Source: CAVRUD01 sp963849635
GTDB taxonomy: Bacteria; Chloroflexota; Chloroflexia; Thermomicrobiales; UBA6265
Direction: 5' to 3'
Assembly (NCBI GenBank): GCA_963849635.1
Contig: CAWKIA010000019.1
Coordinates: 124,001 to 188,000, forward strand
DNA: 64,000 nt
The notes below the pieces were generated by a model that made no database searches, was not told the origin of the DNA, and saw only the letters and a list, made by a program, of their open reading frames with translations. How positions within the stretch are numbered: the stretch's first letter is position 1; each line of letters opens with the position of its first letter. Shown here piece by piece: positions 54,822-63,885 of the stretch. The position numbers and the translations under genes are program-made.

Positions 54822-56623
54822 CGCTGTTCCCAACCTGGAGCCACCTGCGGCGGCTGGCCGCCTTCTCTCCGTGGCTCTTCTTCTCCCACGCGGCGCTCTG
54901 GACCGTGATGAATTTTTCCGAGTTGCTCCCGGGGTTGATCGCCAAGGAGATTTTCGACGTTCTCACCGGCGACGACGAATTCCCCGGCGGAACGAACGGG
55001 CTGATCGCGCTGCTCGTGGCCTTGGCCCTGGGCCGGGCGGTCCTGTGGATGGTTGCCGGTTACGTCGAGATCGTGCTCCGCTTCCGCTCGAGCGGGCTCC
55101 TGCGCCGGAATTTGCTCCGGCGAGTGCTCAAGCGGCCAGGGGCGGAAGAGATGCCCTATTCCGCCGGGGAGACCATCAGCCGATTTCGCGACGATGCCTA
55201 CCAGGGCGAAGACAATCTCGATTGGACCGACGAAATCGTGGCCCAGGGGGCTGTTGCCCTTGTCGCGCTGGGCGCGTTGCTGCTGGTTAGCGTCCCGCTG
55301 ACCCTCGCGGCGGTCGTGCCGGTGCTCGTCATCGTGGCGATCGCCCAGCGGGCGAGCGTGTCGCTGGTGCGTCGCAGGGAGATCAGCAGCCAGGCGGCCA
55401 GCGAGGTGACCGGCGCGATCGGGGACATCTTCGCCGCCGTTCAGACCGTGCAGACCGCCGGGGCTGAGGCGCGGATGACGGCGCACGTCCGCCGGCTGGG
55501 CGAACGGCGGCGGGCGGCGATGCTGATCGACCGGGTGGCGAATCAGGCACTGGAGGCCGTCACGACCAACACGGCCAACATCGGGACCGGGTTGATCATG
55601 CTGTTGGGGGCGGGGGGCCTGCGCGAAGGCACGCTGACGGTCGGCGACTTCGTCCTGTTCGTCTCCTACACCGGGATCGTCGCCTCATTCGCCTCGGCGC
55701 TCGGTCAGTATCTGGCGCACACCCGGCAGGCCGTAGTGGCGTACGACCGGATGGCCACGGTGATTGGCGATGCCCCCGCGGCTACCCTGACCGAGGCGAC
55801 ACCGCTCTATCTGAAGGGGGCGCTCCCAGAGATTTCGGTGACGCGGAGCACTGATGATCGGCTGGATGTGGTCGATGTGCGCGGGCTGACGTACGGGTAC
55901 CGACAGTCAGGCCGGGGGATCGAGGGGATCGACTTGCGCTTGCCTCGGGGGACGTTGACGGTGGTCACGGGGCGGGTGGGTTCCGGAAAGACGACGTTGC
56001 TGCGGTCGCTGCTCGGGTTGTTGACGCCGCAGTCAGGCGAGATTCGCTGGAATGGGCGGCTGGTGGATGATCCTGCTGACTTCTTCACTCCGCCCAGGGT
56101 GGGCTACGTGGCGCAGACGCCGCGCCTGTTCAGCGACTCACTCCGGGCGAACATCTTGCTCGGACTGCCGGAGGATCCGGAGGTGCTCACCGCCGCGATC
56201 CATGGCGCCGCGCTCGAACGCGACATCGCCACACTCGAAGAGGGACTCGAGACGGCGGTCGGATCGCGCGGTGTGAAGCTCTCCGGAGGGCAGATTCAGC
56301 GGGCGGCGACGGCGCGGATGCTCGTACGCCGGCCGGAATTGCTCGTGATCGACGATCTTTCGAGCGCGCTTGACGTCGAGACGGAGCGCGAGCTGTGGGA
56401 TCGGTTGATTGCCACCTCGGGGGTGACGTGTCTGGCGGTCTCGCACCGGCGGGCGGCATTGACCCGGGCAGACCGGATCGTCGTGCTGAACGAAGGCCGG
56501 GTGGAGGCGGCGGGGTCGTTGGCTGAACTGCTGGCGACGAGTACCGAGATGCGAGCGCTGTGGCAGGAAGAGGATGAGGCGGAACTGGTCGCAGCGGGGC
56601 CGAGGGTCAGCCCCGCAGATTAG
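54818..56623 (+). CDS. ABC exporter half-transporter, Asp-substituted subunit
   Basis: 601 residues in one intact frame: an exporter membrane domain followed by an ATPase with Walker A GRVGSGKTTLLR (about residue 387), canonical signature VKLSGGQIQRAA (about 487) and Walker B LLVIDDLSSALD. The residue after the Walker B Asp512 is Asp513 where catalytic Glu is expected; the switch His is kept (AVSHRRAALT). Combined with LSAGQ in its partner, one ATP site of the pair is degenerate, as in known heterodimers such as TM287/288. The start overlaps the upstream stop (ATGA). The 3' end overlaps the convergent methyltransferase gene by 4 bp. Confidence 0.9.
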   Translation: MTLFPTWSHLRRLAAFSPWLFFSHAALWTVMNFSELLPGLIAKEIFDVLTGDDEFPGGTNGLIALLVALALGRAVLWMVAGYVEIVLRFRSSGLLRRNLLRRVLKRPGAEEMPYSAGETISRFRDDAYQGEDNLDWTDEIVAQGAVALVALGALLLVSVPLTLAAVVPVLVIVAIAQRASVSLVRRREISSQAASEVTGAIGDIFAAVQTVQTAGAEARMTAHVRRLGERRRAAMLIDRVANQALEAVTTNTANIGTGLIMLLGAGGLREGTLTVGDFVLFVSYTGIVASFASALGQYLAHTRQAVVAYDRMATVIGDAPAATLTEATPLYLKGALPEISVTRSTDDRLDVVDVRGLTYGYRQSGRGIEGIDLRLPRGTLTVVTGRVGSGKTTLLRSLLGLLTPQSGEIRWNGRLVDDPADFFTPPRVGYVAQTPRLFSDSLRANILLGLPEDPEVLTAAIHGAALERDIATLEEGLETAVGSRGVKLSGGQIQRAATARMLVRRPELLVIDDLSSALDVETERELWDRLIATSGVTCLAVSHRRAALTRADRIVVLNEGRVEAAGSLAELLATSTEMRALWQEEDEAELVAAGPRVSPAD

Positions 56624-57435
56624 GCTCGCCGGAGGGTAAGCGTCAGCCACGTCGGGCTGAACTCGATGGCAACCTGGAATTCGGGAAAAGAGTCGCGAAC
56701 GCTGAAGGAGTCGTCGGCGTTCGCGACCACGAGGTCGCCGGGCACCGGCCGGAGCTCCCACTGGCGCAGCCCCTCGAACTTGACCTCGGATGCGTCCCGA
56801 TAGTGCTCGATCAGGACCGCCCCGCCGTCTCGGGTCACGCGGGTCATCTGCCGGAGCGCCTCAAGCGGGTTGTAGCAATGGTCCAGGGCGAAGCGCATGT
56901 GAACCAGGTCGAAGGATGCTGGTCCGAACTGCTCGTCCAGGTGCTCGACCTCGCCGGAGATCGTCGGAACGGGCGGTGTCAGGCCGATCTCATCCAGCAT
57001 CTTGCGGTAGTGGTCGGCAAGGGCATCGACCGCGACGACCTCGACGCGTTTGTCGCCCAGCATCTTACCGACTGTGGTCGCGGGTCCCGCGGCGCAGTCG
57101 AGGATCTGGAACGTGTGTCCCGGAGGACGATCGGGAAGCGCGGCGACGAGGTGAGGTTGCAGTGGGGCGCTCGGATCGAGGCGTTCGTGGTAGCCGGCCG
57201 GGTCGTGGAGTCCCTCCTTGGTGAAGTAGGCGCGCCACCACGCCAGCTCTTTGTCGATTCCTGATAGCCAGGCTGCCCGGGTATCGGTCAAAGGCACTCT
57301 TGGTTTCCCCTTCTTTCGCGGGGTGCCATTGGGCACGGCGAATTGTCTCAAATCCACCTGGGTGGTTGTCATTGACCGGTCGGTAGGGGTGTGGTTGCGC
57401 AATTCAGACTGCGCTTCCGGATCGTGAGAATCCAT
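56620..57435 (-). CDS. SAM-dependent methyltransferase
   Basis: 271 residues. Motif I FQILDCAAGPATTVGKMLGD, motif II VEVVAVDALADHYRKMLDEI, and the later FGPASFDLVHMRFALDHCYN, NPLEALRQMTRVTRDGGAVL identify a class I methyltransferase. A polar N-terminal extension of about 60 residues precedes the domain; ATG 57372 is an alternative start. It is convergent with the ABC exporter genes, overlapping by 4 bp. No substrate is evident. Confidence 0.8.
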   Translation of the reverse strand: MDSHDPEAQSELRNHTPTDRSMTTTQVDLRQFAVPNGTPRKKGKPRVPLTDTRAAWLSGIDKELAWWRAYFTKEGLHDPAGYHERLDPSAPLQPHLVAALPDRPPGHTFQILDCAAGPATTVGKMLGDKRVEVVAVDALADHYRKMLDEIGLTPPVPTISGEVEHLDEQFGPASFDLVHMRFALDHCYNPLEALRQMTRVTRDGGAVLIEHYRDASEVKFEGLRQWELRPVPGDLVVANADDSFSVRDSFPEFQVAIEFSPTWLTLTLRRA

Positions 57436-57736
57436 TGGTCCGCTGATACGCGACGCATTCGGCGCGAAGCGACGTAAGTGACTTTCGGATTGACCGGATC
57501 ACGTAGTCACCTATGGGAATTCGCGGAAAACCTACGTAGATCCATCGATGAAGGTTTTAAGCGTGATCGGCATCCTGCTGGTGTGGTCGCCGGTTGTGGC
57601 GGCGAATCCGCTCCGGACCCCAGGAGCAGGAGGAGATAGCGGGGAATGCATACGGAAATCGGACCGTTCGGCTACGGGCACGGCACATCGTTCTTCTTCC
57701 ATACCAGCCAGTTCATCATGCCTGTGGAGGCCAGCC
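57436..57736. other. intergenic region upstream of a secreted repeat protein
   Basis: 300 bases between divergent genes. It contains the palindrome CTACGTAG (about 57532-57539). Short in-frame codons upstream of ATG 57737 lack coding character. The ribosome binding site GTGGAGGCC precedes ATG 57737. Confidence 0.4.
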
Positions 57737-58784
57737 ATGCAACCGCATTCCAAACCACGACCCATTGGCCCTACGTGTATTCGGAAGTCGTTGACCGTCT
57801 TCGCCCTGACGTTGGCTCTTCTGGCGCTGGCGATGCCCCTGGCAGCATCGGCCGCCGACGAGAAAGATGACCCCCGGCGCGACACCGCCCGGCAGGAAGA
57901 GACCCCTCCCGCTCTGGTGGCTGAGACCCGCGAGGCACCTGCTCCTCAGGAACAGCTGCAGGTCGAGGACTCTCACCCTGTTTGCCCGCCAGGATTCGAA
58001 CTGGCTCAACCGCCGCTCAACCCTGATCTCGGGTGCATTGCGACAGACCTTGCGTACGAAAACCCCGCACCGAGTCCGGATCCAGATCCAACATGTCCGG
58101 AGGGCTTCGAGCCGGCCGAGCCCCCGCTTAATCCTGATCTCGGTTGTCTGCCGTCGAACGGCGGCAGTGGCTCCGGCGGATCGACCGGACCCGCATCCCG
58201 AACCACCCTGCCCGGAGGGGTTCGTGCGCGCCGAGCCACCGTTGAACCCCGAGTTGGGGTGCATCGCGGCCACCGTGGCGACCGCGGCTGATGTCGAACC
58301 GGAGACGGCCACGTTCGTCGGCGTTGATGAGGCGCGGCATCCTGGACACGACGACTGCCCGCCCGGTTGGGTGCCCGCGCAGTCACCGCTGAACGAGGAT
58401 CTGGGCTGCATTAACAACACCGAGGCAGCCGGTGTCGTGGCGGGCGACGGGACTGGTGGCAGTCACGATCCTGGTTCATGGGGCGGTGATGGACTGCGTC
58501 ATCCCGGCCACGGTTGCCAGGAAGGGTACGTCCTGAAGCTGCTGCTCAAGCAGAACCCGGACGGAAGCCTGACCTTCTTCTACGGCTGCGTGAAGGATGG
58601 CGGCGGGATCGTGACCGGGCCGACCGATATCACGAGCGGCGCGGCCGAACCGGTCGTGGCGTACGTGGCATGGACTGGACCGGACATCCTCACCGTGCCA
58701 CCGTGCCCGGAAGGGTCAGCACGGCATCCGTCCTACCCAGAGTACGGGTGCATCCCGTACGGCTCGGGACCGTGGACGCCGTAG
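57737..58784 (+). CDS. exported protein with CPxGF...PLNPDLGC repeats (one frameshift)
   Basis: About 349 residues. Signal peptide KSLTVFALTLALLALAMPLA, an acidic spacer, then an 18-residue repeat with a Cys at each end: CPPGFELAQPPLNPDLGC (57983 on), CPEGFEPAEPPLNPDLGC (58096 on), CPEGFVRAEPPLNPELGC (58208 on) and CPPGWVPAQSPLNEDLGC (58357 on), plus a degenerate CPEGSARHPSYPEYGC near the C-terminus. Repeats are joined by Pro/Gly/Ser-rich linkers; the frame shifts near 58190. Each repeat could be one small disulfide loop. Between repeats 4 and 5 lies a domain with GYVLKLLLKQNPDGSLTFFY. I know no named family. Confidence 0.75.
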
Positions 58785-58790
58785 AGGCAC

Positions 58791-58880
58791 TCACAATCGC
58801 TCGCTCGGCGGCGAAACCCCGGGTTGAAACCCAGGGCTGAGCCCGACGAAGCCCTTCCAGGGCTGAGAACGAAGACGACC
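58791..58880. repeat. REP-like element, family 2 (copy 2)
   Basis: CCCCGGGTTGAAACCCAGGG, GCTGAGCCC and CTTCCAGGGCTGAGAACGAA; it closely matches 35041-35128. It lies between the repeat protein and the S9 peptidase gene. Confidence 0.65.
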
Positions 58881-58989
58881 CGGCCCCGCGGATGTCCGCG
58901 GGGCCGGGTCGCGTCCGTTGCAGACCGGGGTTGGAGAGGGCAGACTTTGCCACATACGATTGGATTGTCCGGATCGAAAGGACTGATGC

Positions 58990-60951
58990 GTGGCAGAGGT
59001 AGGATCCCGATCTGCGGCATACGGCAGTTGGACGTCGCCGATCACGGCGGATGCGATCGTGGCGGGTAGCGTCAGGCTGGGGCTGGCGGCACTCGATGGG
59101 CCAGTTGCCTACTGGCTCGAAGGCCGACCGAATGAAGCCGGACGCAACGCGCTCGTCCGTGCCGGCGTCGATGGGCGAGTCAGTGAAGTGACGCCATGGA
59201 CGTTCAACGTCCGCACCCGGGTGCACGAGTACGGCGGCGGTGCGTTCGCCGTGCGGAACAGTCAGGTGATCTTCGCCCATGACGGCGATCAGCGTCTGTA
59301 CAGCATGGAAGCCAGTTGCCGTGAGATGCCCCAACCATTGACGCCTGAGTCGGATTGCGCCCTGCGCTATGCGGACATCGTGTTCGACGACACGAGGAAC
59401 CGGATCATCTGCGTGCGTGAGGATCACCGCGGGGGCGGCGAGGCCGTCAATGCAATCGTCGCCGTCTCGCTCACGGGGAGTGATGGTGGGGACGAGGGCA
59501 CGGTCCTGTTCGAGGGGACCGACTTCGTGGCCGCGCCGCGACTGTCGCCGGACGGATCGCGATTGGCCTGGCTATCCTGGAATCATCCCAATATGCCCTG
59601 GGACGGCACCGATCTATGGGAGGCCGAGATCGCCGGGTCGGGGCTGCTCGGTGAGGCGAAGCATGTCACGGGCGGGAAGAGCGAATCGATTTTTCAGCCG
59701 GAGTGGGCGCCAAACGGAGATCTGATCTTCGCCTCCGACCGGAGCGGCTGGTGGAATCTCTATCGCCGTGCCAACGAGACCGGCGCAATCCGGGTGCTTT
59801 GCCAGACGGAGGCGGAGTTCGGGCTGCCGCTGTGGGTCTTCGGGATGCGGACCTACGACGTGCTTGATGACGGCCGGATCGTGTGTGCGTTCTGCGTGAG
59901 CGGCACCTGGACACTGGCGATACTCGATTCTGACCGGGGTCGCCTGGACAGAATCGATCTGCCGTACCACGAGATCGACAACGTCAGTGCATCCGGAGCC
60001 ACTGTCCTCTTCCACGGCGGATCGCCCTCGACACCGAAGGCGATCGTCCGGCTCGATCTGGCGACCGGTGAGCGCACCGAACTGCGCCGGGCGACGGGGA
60101 CAGTTCCGGATCCCGGGTATCTCTCGCCGCCGCGCACGGTCGAGTTCCCGACCGAGGGCGGGTTGACGGCATTCGGTTTTTTCTACCCGCCAGCGAACCG
60201 GGATTTTGTGGGGATTGAAGGAGAAAAACCGCCGCTGCTGGTCCTTTCTCATGGCGGGCCGACCGGCGCGACCGAGCCCAGCTTCGAGCTGTCGATACAG
60301 TACTGGACATCGCGCGGTATCGCGGTCCTGGATGTCAATTACGGTGGCAGTACCGGGTACGGGCGGGCCTACCGGGAGCGGCTCAATGGCGCCTGGGGCG
60401 TGGTCGATGTCGACGACTGCTGCAATGGCGCCCGCTGGCTGGCGGAGCAAGGGGAGGTCGACGGCGACCGGCTGATGATTCGGGGTGGCAGCGCCGGTGG
60501 GTACACGACGCTGGCGGCGCTGACGTTCCGCGATGTCTTCGCGGTGGGTGCGAGCCACTTCGGCATCAGCGACCTTGAGACGATGGCGACTGATACCCAC
60601 AAGTTCGAAAGCCGTTACCTCGACAACCTGATCGGCCCCTATCCGGAGCGCAAAGATCTCTACGAAGAGCGATCACCGATCCACTTCACCGAGCGCCTCT
60701 CCTGTCCGCTGATCCTGTTCCAGGGACTGGAAGACAAGGTCGTGCCACCCGCCCAGGCGGAGACGATGTACGCGGCGGTCAAGGCGAAGGGGCTGCCCGT
60801 CGCCTACCTTCCCTTCGCCGGCGAGCAGCACGGGTTCCGGCGGGCGGAGAACGTCAAGCGGGCCCTGGAGGCCGAGCTGTACTTCTACGGCAAAGTCTTT
60901 GGATTCGCGCCGGCGGACGTGATCGAGGCGGTGCCGATCGAGAACCTCTAG
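58990..60951 (+). CDS. S9-family prolyl oligopeptidase-like peptidase
   Basis: 653 residues, cytoplasmic. The N-terminal half is a propeller-like domain (YADIVFDDTRNRIICVREDH and similar blades). The C-terminal half is an alpha/beta hydrolase with Ser501 in RGGSAGGYTTLAAL, Asp582 in QGLEDKVVPPAQ and His614 in AGEQHGFRRAENV. Also visible is GGSTGYGRAYRERLNGAWGV, typical of acylaminoacyl-peptidase/dipeptidyl-peptidase relatives. These enzymes cleave short peptides from blocked or free N-termini. GTG 58990 is used as start. Intact frame. Confidence 0.9.
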   Translation: MAEVGSRSAAYGSWTSPITADAIVAGSVRLGLAALDGPVAYWLEGRPNEAGRNALVRAGVDGRVSEVTPWTFNVRTRVHEYGGGAFAVRNSQVIFAHDGDQRLYSMEASCREMPQPLTPESDCALRYADIVFDDTRNRIICVREDHRGGGEAVNAIVAVSLTGSDGGDEGTVLFEGTDFVAAPRLSPDGSRLAWLSWNHPNMPWDGTDLWEAEIAGSGLLGEAKHVTGGKSESIFQPEWAPNGDLIFASDRSGWWNLYRRANETGAIRVLCQTEAEFGLPLWVFGMRTYDVLDDGRIVCAFCVSGTWTLAILDSDRGRLDRIDLPYHEIDNVSASGATVLFHGGSPSTPKAIVRLDLATGERTELRRATGTVPDPGYLSPPRTVEFPTEGGLTAFGFFYPPANRDFVGIEGEKPPLLVLSHGGPTGATEPSFELSIQYWTSRGIAVLDVNYGGSTGYGRAYRERLNGAWGVVDVDDCCNGARWLAEQGEVDGDRLMIRGGSAGGYTTLAALTFRDVFAVGASHFGISDLETMATDTHKFESRYLDNLIGPYPERKDLYEERSPIHFTERLSCPLILFQGLEDKVVPPAQAETMYAAVKAKGLPVAYLPFAGEQHGFRRAENVKRALEAELYFYGKVFGFAPADVIEAVPIENL

Positions 60952-61039
60952 AGGGGGACAGGGCTTGCGCCCTGTGGGGGACAAGGCTAAAGCCGTGAGA
61001 GGGACACGGCTGTTGCCGTGAGGGGGAGAGGGGGGGCTC
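60952..61039. repeat. three tandem hairpin units
   Basis: Three ~27-base units of GGGGGACA-xGGCTxxxGCCxTG: ACAGGGCTTGCGCCCTGT, ACAAGGCTAAAGCCGTGA and ACACGGCTGTTGCCGTGA. Each can form a short stem. It sits between the peptidase stop and the next GTG and could act as terminator or RNA processing site. Confidence 0.5.
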
Positions 61040-61309
61040 GTGGAGCAGATTGTGTCGCTCTGTGGGTCGGTGCTGATTCTGGTTGCGTTCGTGGGGAATC
61101 TGTTGGGGCGGGTACCGGCATCGGGGTTGCCGTACGTGCTACTCAACATTATCGGGTCAGCAATTCTGTCGACCATCGCGATCCTGGAAGAGCAGTGGGG
61201 ATTCCTTTTGCTCGAAGGGGTGTGGACGATCGTCAGCGTGTATGGGCTGGTGCGGTTGCTGCGCGCTGGTAGTGGTGGTCAGGCTGGAGCAGTGGGGTTG
61301 GGACACTAG
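61040..61309 (+). CDS. CBU_0592-like small membrane protein
   Basis: 89 residues, GTG start after GAGAGGGGGGG. Three hydrophobic segments (IVSLCGSVLILVAFVGNLLG, PYVLLNIIGSAILSTIAILE, WGFLLLEGVWTIVSVYGLVR). The LNxIGS motif and WxxVSVYGL pattern are those of the CBU_0592 domain family, small integral membrane proteins without known function. Confidence 0.7.
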   Translation: MEQIVSLCGSVLILVAFVGNLLGRVPASGLPYVLLNIIGSAILSTIAILEEQWGFLLLEGVWTIVSVYGLVRLLRAGSGGQAGAVGLGH

Positions 61310-61373
61310 GTTTCCGCCCTCGTGCCCAAATCGACTGTTGATTTCTGGCAACTGGGCGCGATTCATCGCACCC

Positions 61374-62168
61374 CTACGCCGGAGGATCGTAGCCGTCGGT
61401 CAGACCACCGGACTGCGGCGGGTTTGCGGCTACGGCCAGCGCAACCGGCATATGTGCTGCAATGTGTTTGAGAAGCGCGTAAATCAGCAACGCAACCCCG
61501 GCCATCTCGGCGGTCTCTTCGATGACGGCGAGGACCGTAACGGGGCCGCCACCACGGCCGCGGGCGTCGGTGATGCCGGCTTCGATCATCTCGATGATCA
61601 GCGCGCCGCCGATGTAGATCGCGGCGGCAATGATGAACTGGCGGCGAGAGTCCGGGGGGAGGGCGCGCAGAAACGGGAGGTAGGCGAGCCCGACGACGAT
61701 AGCGAGGATCGAGTACGGCACGACCCAGGCCCAGAGCAAGGGGCCGCCGGTCGTCACGATGTCCTTGACCCAGTCGCCGATCTGCTCGTGGAGCGCTGTG
61801 CCTTCGTCGCAAGAGACAAAGCCGAGGATCACCGCGAGGCCAAGCCAGTGGCGCGCCCACCGGTCGCGGGCGGCGCGTGCGGCGACGGCAATGGCCGCGA
61901 CGAGCAATCCGGCACAAAGGAGCATGCTGGCGGTGAACCAGGTGTTGACCGTCTGCTCCGCGCTCGGGTCGAAGTTGCGGCGGATCACGCGCAGGGTACG
62001 CGGCAGGGCATCGCGGTCGGTTGCGTCGAAGTTGCGCGACAGCTCCGCGGCGATGGCGAGGATCGTGAGCAGGACGATGGCCCAGGACAGCCAGCGAAGA
62101 ACCCGGACGGGCGAGATCGTGACCCGATGGGGCTCCGGGCGTAGCGGCGTGGAGGGGTGTTGTTGCAT
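61374..62168 (-). CDS. multi-pass membrane protein of unknown function
   Basis: 264 residues with about seven hydrophobic segments, e.g. WLSWAIVLLTILAIAAELSR, FTASMLLCAGLLVAAIAVAA, HWLGLAVILGFVSCDEGTAL, WVVPYSILAIVVGLAYLPFL. The membrane-embedded SCDEGTALHE motif with acidic residues and a His, and IEETAEMAGVALLIYALLKH, could bind a metal. I do not recognise a named family. ATG 62168. Divergent from the M20 peptidase gene. Confidence 0.65.
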   Translation of the reverse strand: MQQHPSTPLRPEPHRVTISPVRVLRWLSWAIVLLTILAIAAELSRNFDATDRDALPRTLRVIRRNFDPSAEQTVNTWFTASMLLCAGLLVAAIAVAARAARDRWARHWLGLAVILGFVSCDEGTALHEQIGDWVKDIVTTGGPLLWAWVVPYSILAIVVGLAYLPFLRALPPDSRRQFIIAAAIYIGGALIIEMIEAGITDARGRGGGPVTVLAVIEETAEMAGVALLIYALLKHIAAHMPVALAVAANPPQSGGLTDGYDPPA

Positions 62169-62375
62169 GGAGCCGATCACGCGAAGATGATGGTCGGCGA
62201 GCCCCGGCCGCGGGGCGCACCCGCCATGAACGCACGGTGCGAGCCTCTGGCGCAATGAGGTCGCTGGGCGCGAATGGTACGTGGTCGCCACCCGAACGGC
62301 ATGGCCTGAACAACATCTCCGTGAATGTGCTCCGGGAGGTCCGAAGCGACTCCCGCACGGGCAGAAAGGGTGAAC

Positions 62376-63758
62376 GTGGCGGACGGAACGCAAGAGACGA
62401 CGCGGACTGCTGATCTCGATGCTGTGCTGGCGGCTTGCAATACGAATCGTGAGCGGGATCTGGCCGATCTCTTCCGGATCCTGCGCCAGCCCAGCATCAG
62501 CACGCAGAACATCGGCGTGCGCGAGTGCGCCGAGCTGGAACGCGATCTGCTTGTCGATGCGGGCCTGGAGGTTCGGATCATCGAGACCGAAGGCCATCCG
62601 ATGGTCTTTGGGGAACGTCCTGGCCCAGCTGGATCGCCCACACTGCTCCTCTATGGCCACTACGATGTGCAACCGCCGGAGCCGCTGGAGGCGTGGATTT
62701 CGCCGCCGTTCGAACCGGAAATACGGGACGGCAAGATCTGGGCGCGCGGCGTGGGTGACAACAAGGGCCAACACGTCGCTCACATCTGCGCCCTCCGGGC
62801 ATGGAACGAGGTGGTCGGGAGCCTGCCAATCGGCGTCAAGGTGCTGCTTGAGGGCGAAGAAGAGTGCGGCAGCCCGCAGATCGACGAGTTCGTGGCCGCC
62901 AACCGCGACCTGCTCGCCGCAGATCTGGTGGTGACGGCGGACGGACCGGTCCACGACGATGCCCATCCGCAGGTGGAGTACGGCGTCCGCGGCATGGTCT
63001 ACATCGAGCTGACTGCCCGGGGCGCGAAGCACGATCTGCATTCGGGCAACTGGGGCGGCATCGCTCCAAACCCGGCCTGGACGCTGGTCCAACTCCTGGC
63101 GACGATGCGCGACGCCGGCGGCAACGTCCTGATTGAGGGATTTTCGGACGACGTGCGGCCGTTGTCCGAGCTTGCCCAGGCGGCGATCGCAAAGATCCCG
63201 CTCGATCAGGCCGGGGCGCTGGCGGGGATCGGGGTTCGTGAGCTACCGCCGCCCGCCGAGGTGCCGTACTTCGAGCGGTTGATGGCGCGGCCGACACTGA
63301 ACATTGCGGGATTTACGTCGGGATACGGCGGGCCGGGCAGCAAGACGATCATCCCGGCCGTGGCGACGGTCAAGATGGACATGCGGTTGGTGCCGGACCA
63401 GGATCCGGACGACATCTTCGCCAAGGTAAAGGCCCACGTGGCCAGGCACGCACCTGAGGTGGAGATCCGTCACTTCGGGGCGATGCGGCCCTCGCACACC
63501 CCCCTCGATCATCCGTTGGCCGTACCGGTGCGGCGGGCGGTGGCGCAGGGGTTTGGGGTGGAGTCGATCGATATCCCCCTCGTCGGTGGCAGCCTGCCGG
63601 ACGCGACCTGGACGAAGACGCTGGGGCTGCCGTCGTTTGTCGTCCCTTATGCCAACCACGACGAGGCCAACCACGCCCCCAACGAGAACATGGTGCTAGA
63701 ACGGTTCTACGCCGGTATCCGCACGACTGCCACGCTCATGGCGGAGTTGGCGCGGTAG
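62376..63758 (+). CDS. M20-family dipeptidase
   Basis: 460 residues. Zinc-dependent peptidase of the M20 (carnosinase/DapE) type. Metal and catalytic residues: His95 and Asp97 in LLLYGHYDVQPPEP, Asp128 in ARGVGDNKGQHV, the Glu pair in LLEGEEECGS (Glu161-Glu162), and a late His region YANHDEANHAPNEN. The dimerisation insert (YIELTARGAKHDLHSGNWGG) is present. Likely hydrolyses dipeptides or acyl-amino acids. GTG 62376 (spacing to AAAGGG fits) or GTG 62370 is the start. Next to an S9 peptidase two genes away, suggesting a peptide-scavenging neighbourhood. Confidence 0.9.
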   Translation: MADGTQETTRTADLDAVLAACNTNRERDLADLFRILRQPSISTQNIGVRECAELERDLLVDAGLEVRIIETEGHPMVFGERPGPAGSPTLLLYGHYDVQPPEPLEAWISPPFEPEIRDGKIWARGVGDNKGQHVAHICALRAWNEVVGSLPIGVKVLLEGEEECGSPQIDEFVAANRDLLAADLVVTADGPVHDDAHPQVEYGVRGMVYIELTARGAKHDLHSGNWGGIAPNPAWTLVQLLATMRDAGGNVLIEGFSDDVRPLSELAQAAIAKIPLDQAGALAGIGVRELPPPAEVPYFERLMARPTLNIAGFTSGYGGPGSKTIIPAVATVKMDMRLVPDQDPDDIFAKVKAHVARHAPEVEIRHFGAMRPSHTPLDHPLAVPVRRAVAQGFGVESIDIPLVGGSLPDATWTKTLGLPSFVVPYANHDEANHAPNENMVLERFYAGIRTTATLMAELAR

Positions 63759-63885
63759 CCATTCCCGGCACTGCTACGCGATTTGCCTCGCAACAGATGG
63801 TTGACAGGCGGGTGGTACGCTTCTTGACCGTAAGCGCCGCGCCGTCGTGGGGATGGCGCGGGCGGCGATGCGGAGGGAGGCACAG

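Noticed and set aside
61374..63092. Extension of the minus-strand membrane protein to 572 residues
   Set aside because: The upstream half is antisense to the M20 peptidase gene; hydrophobic coding character starts at ATG 62168.
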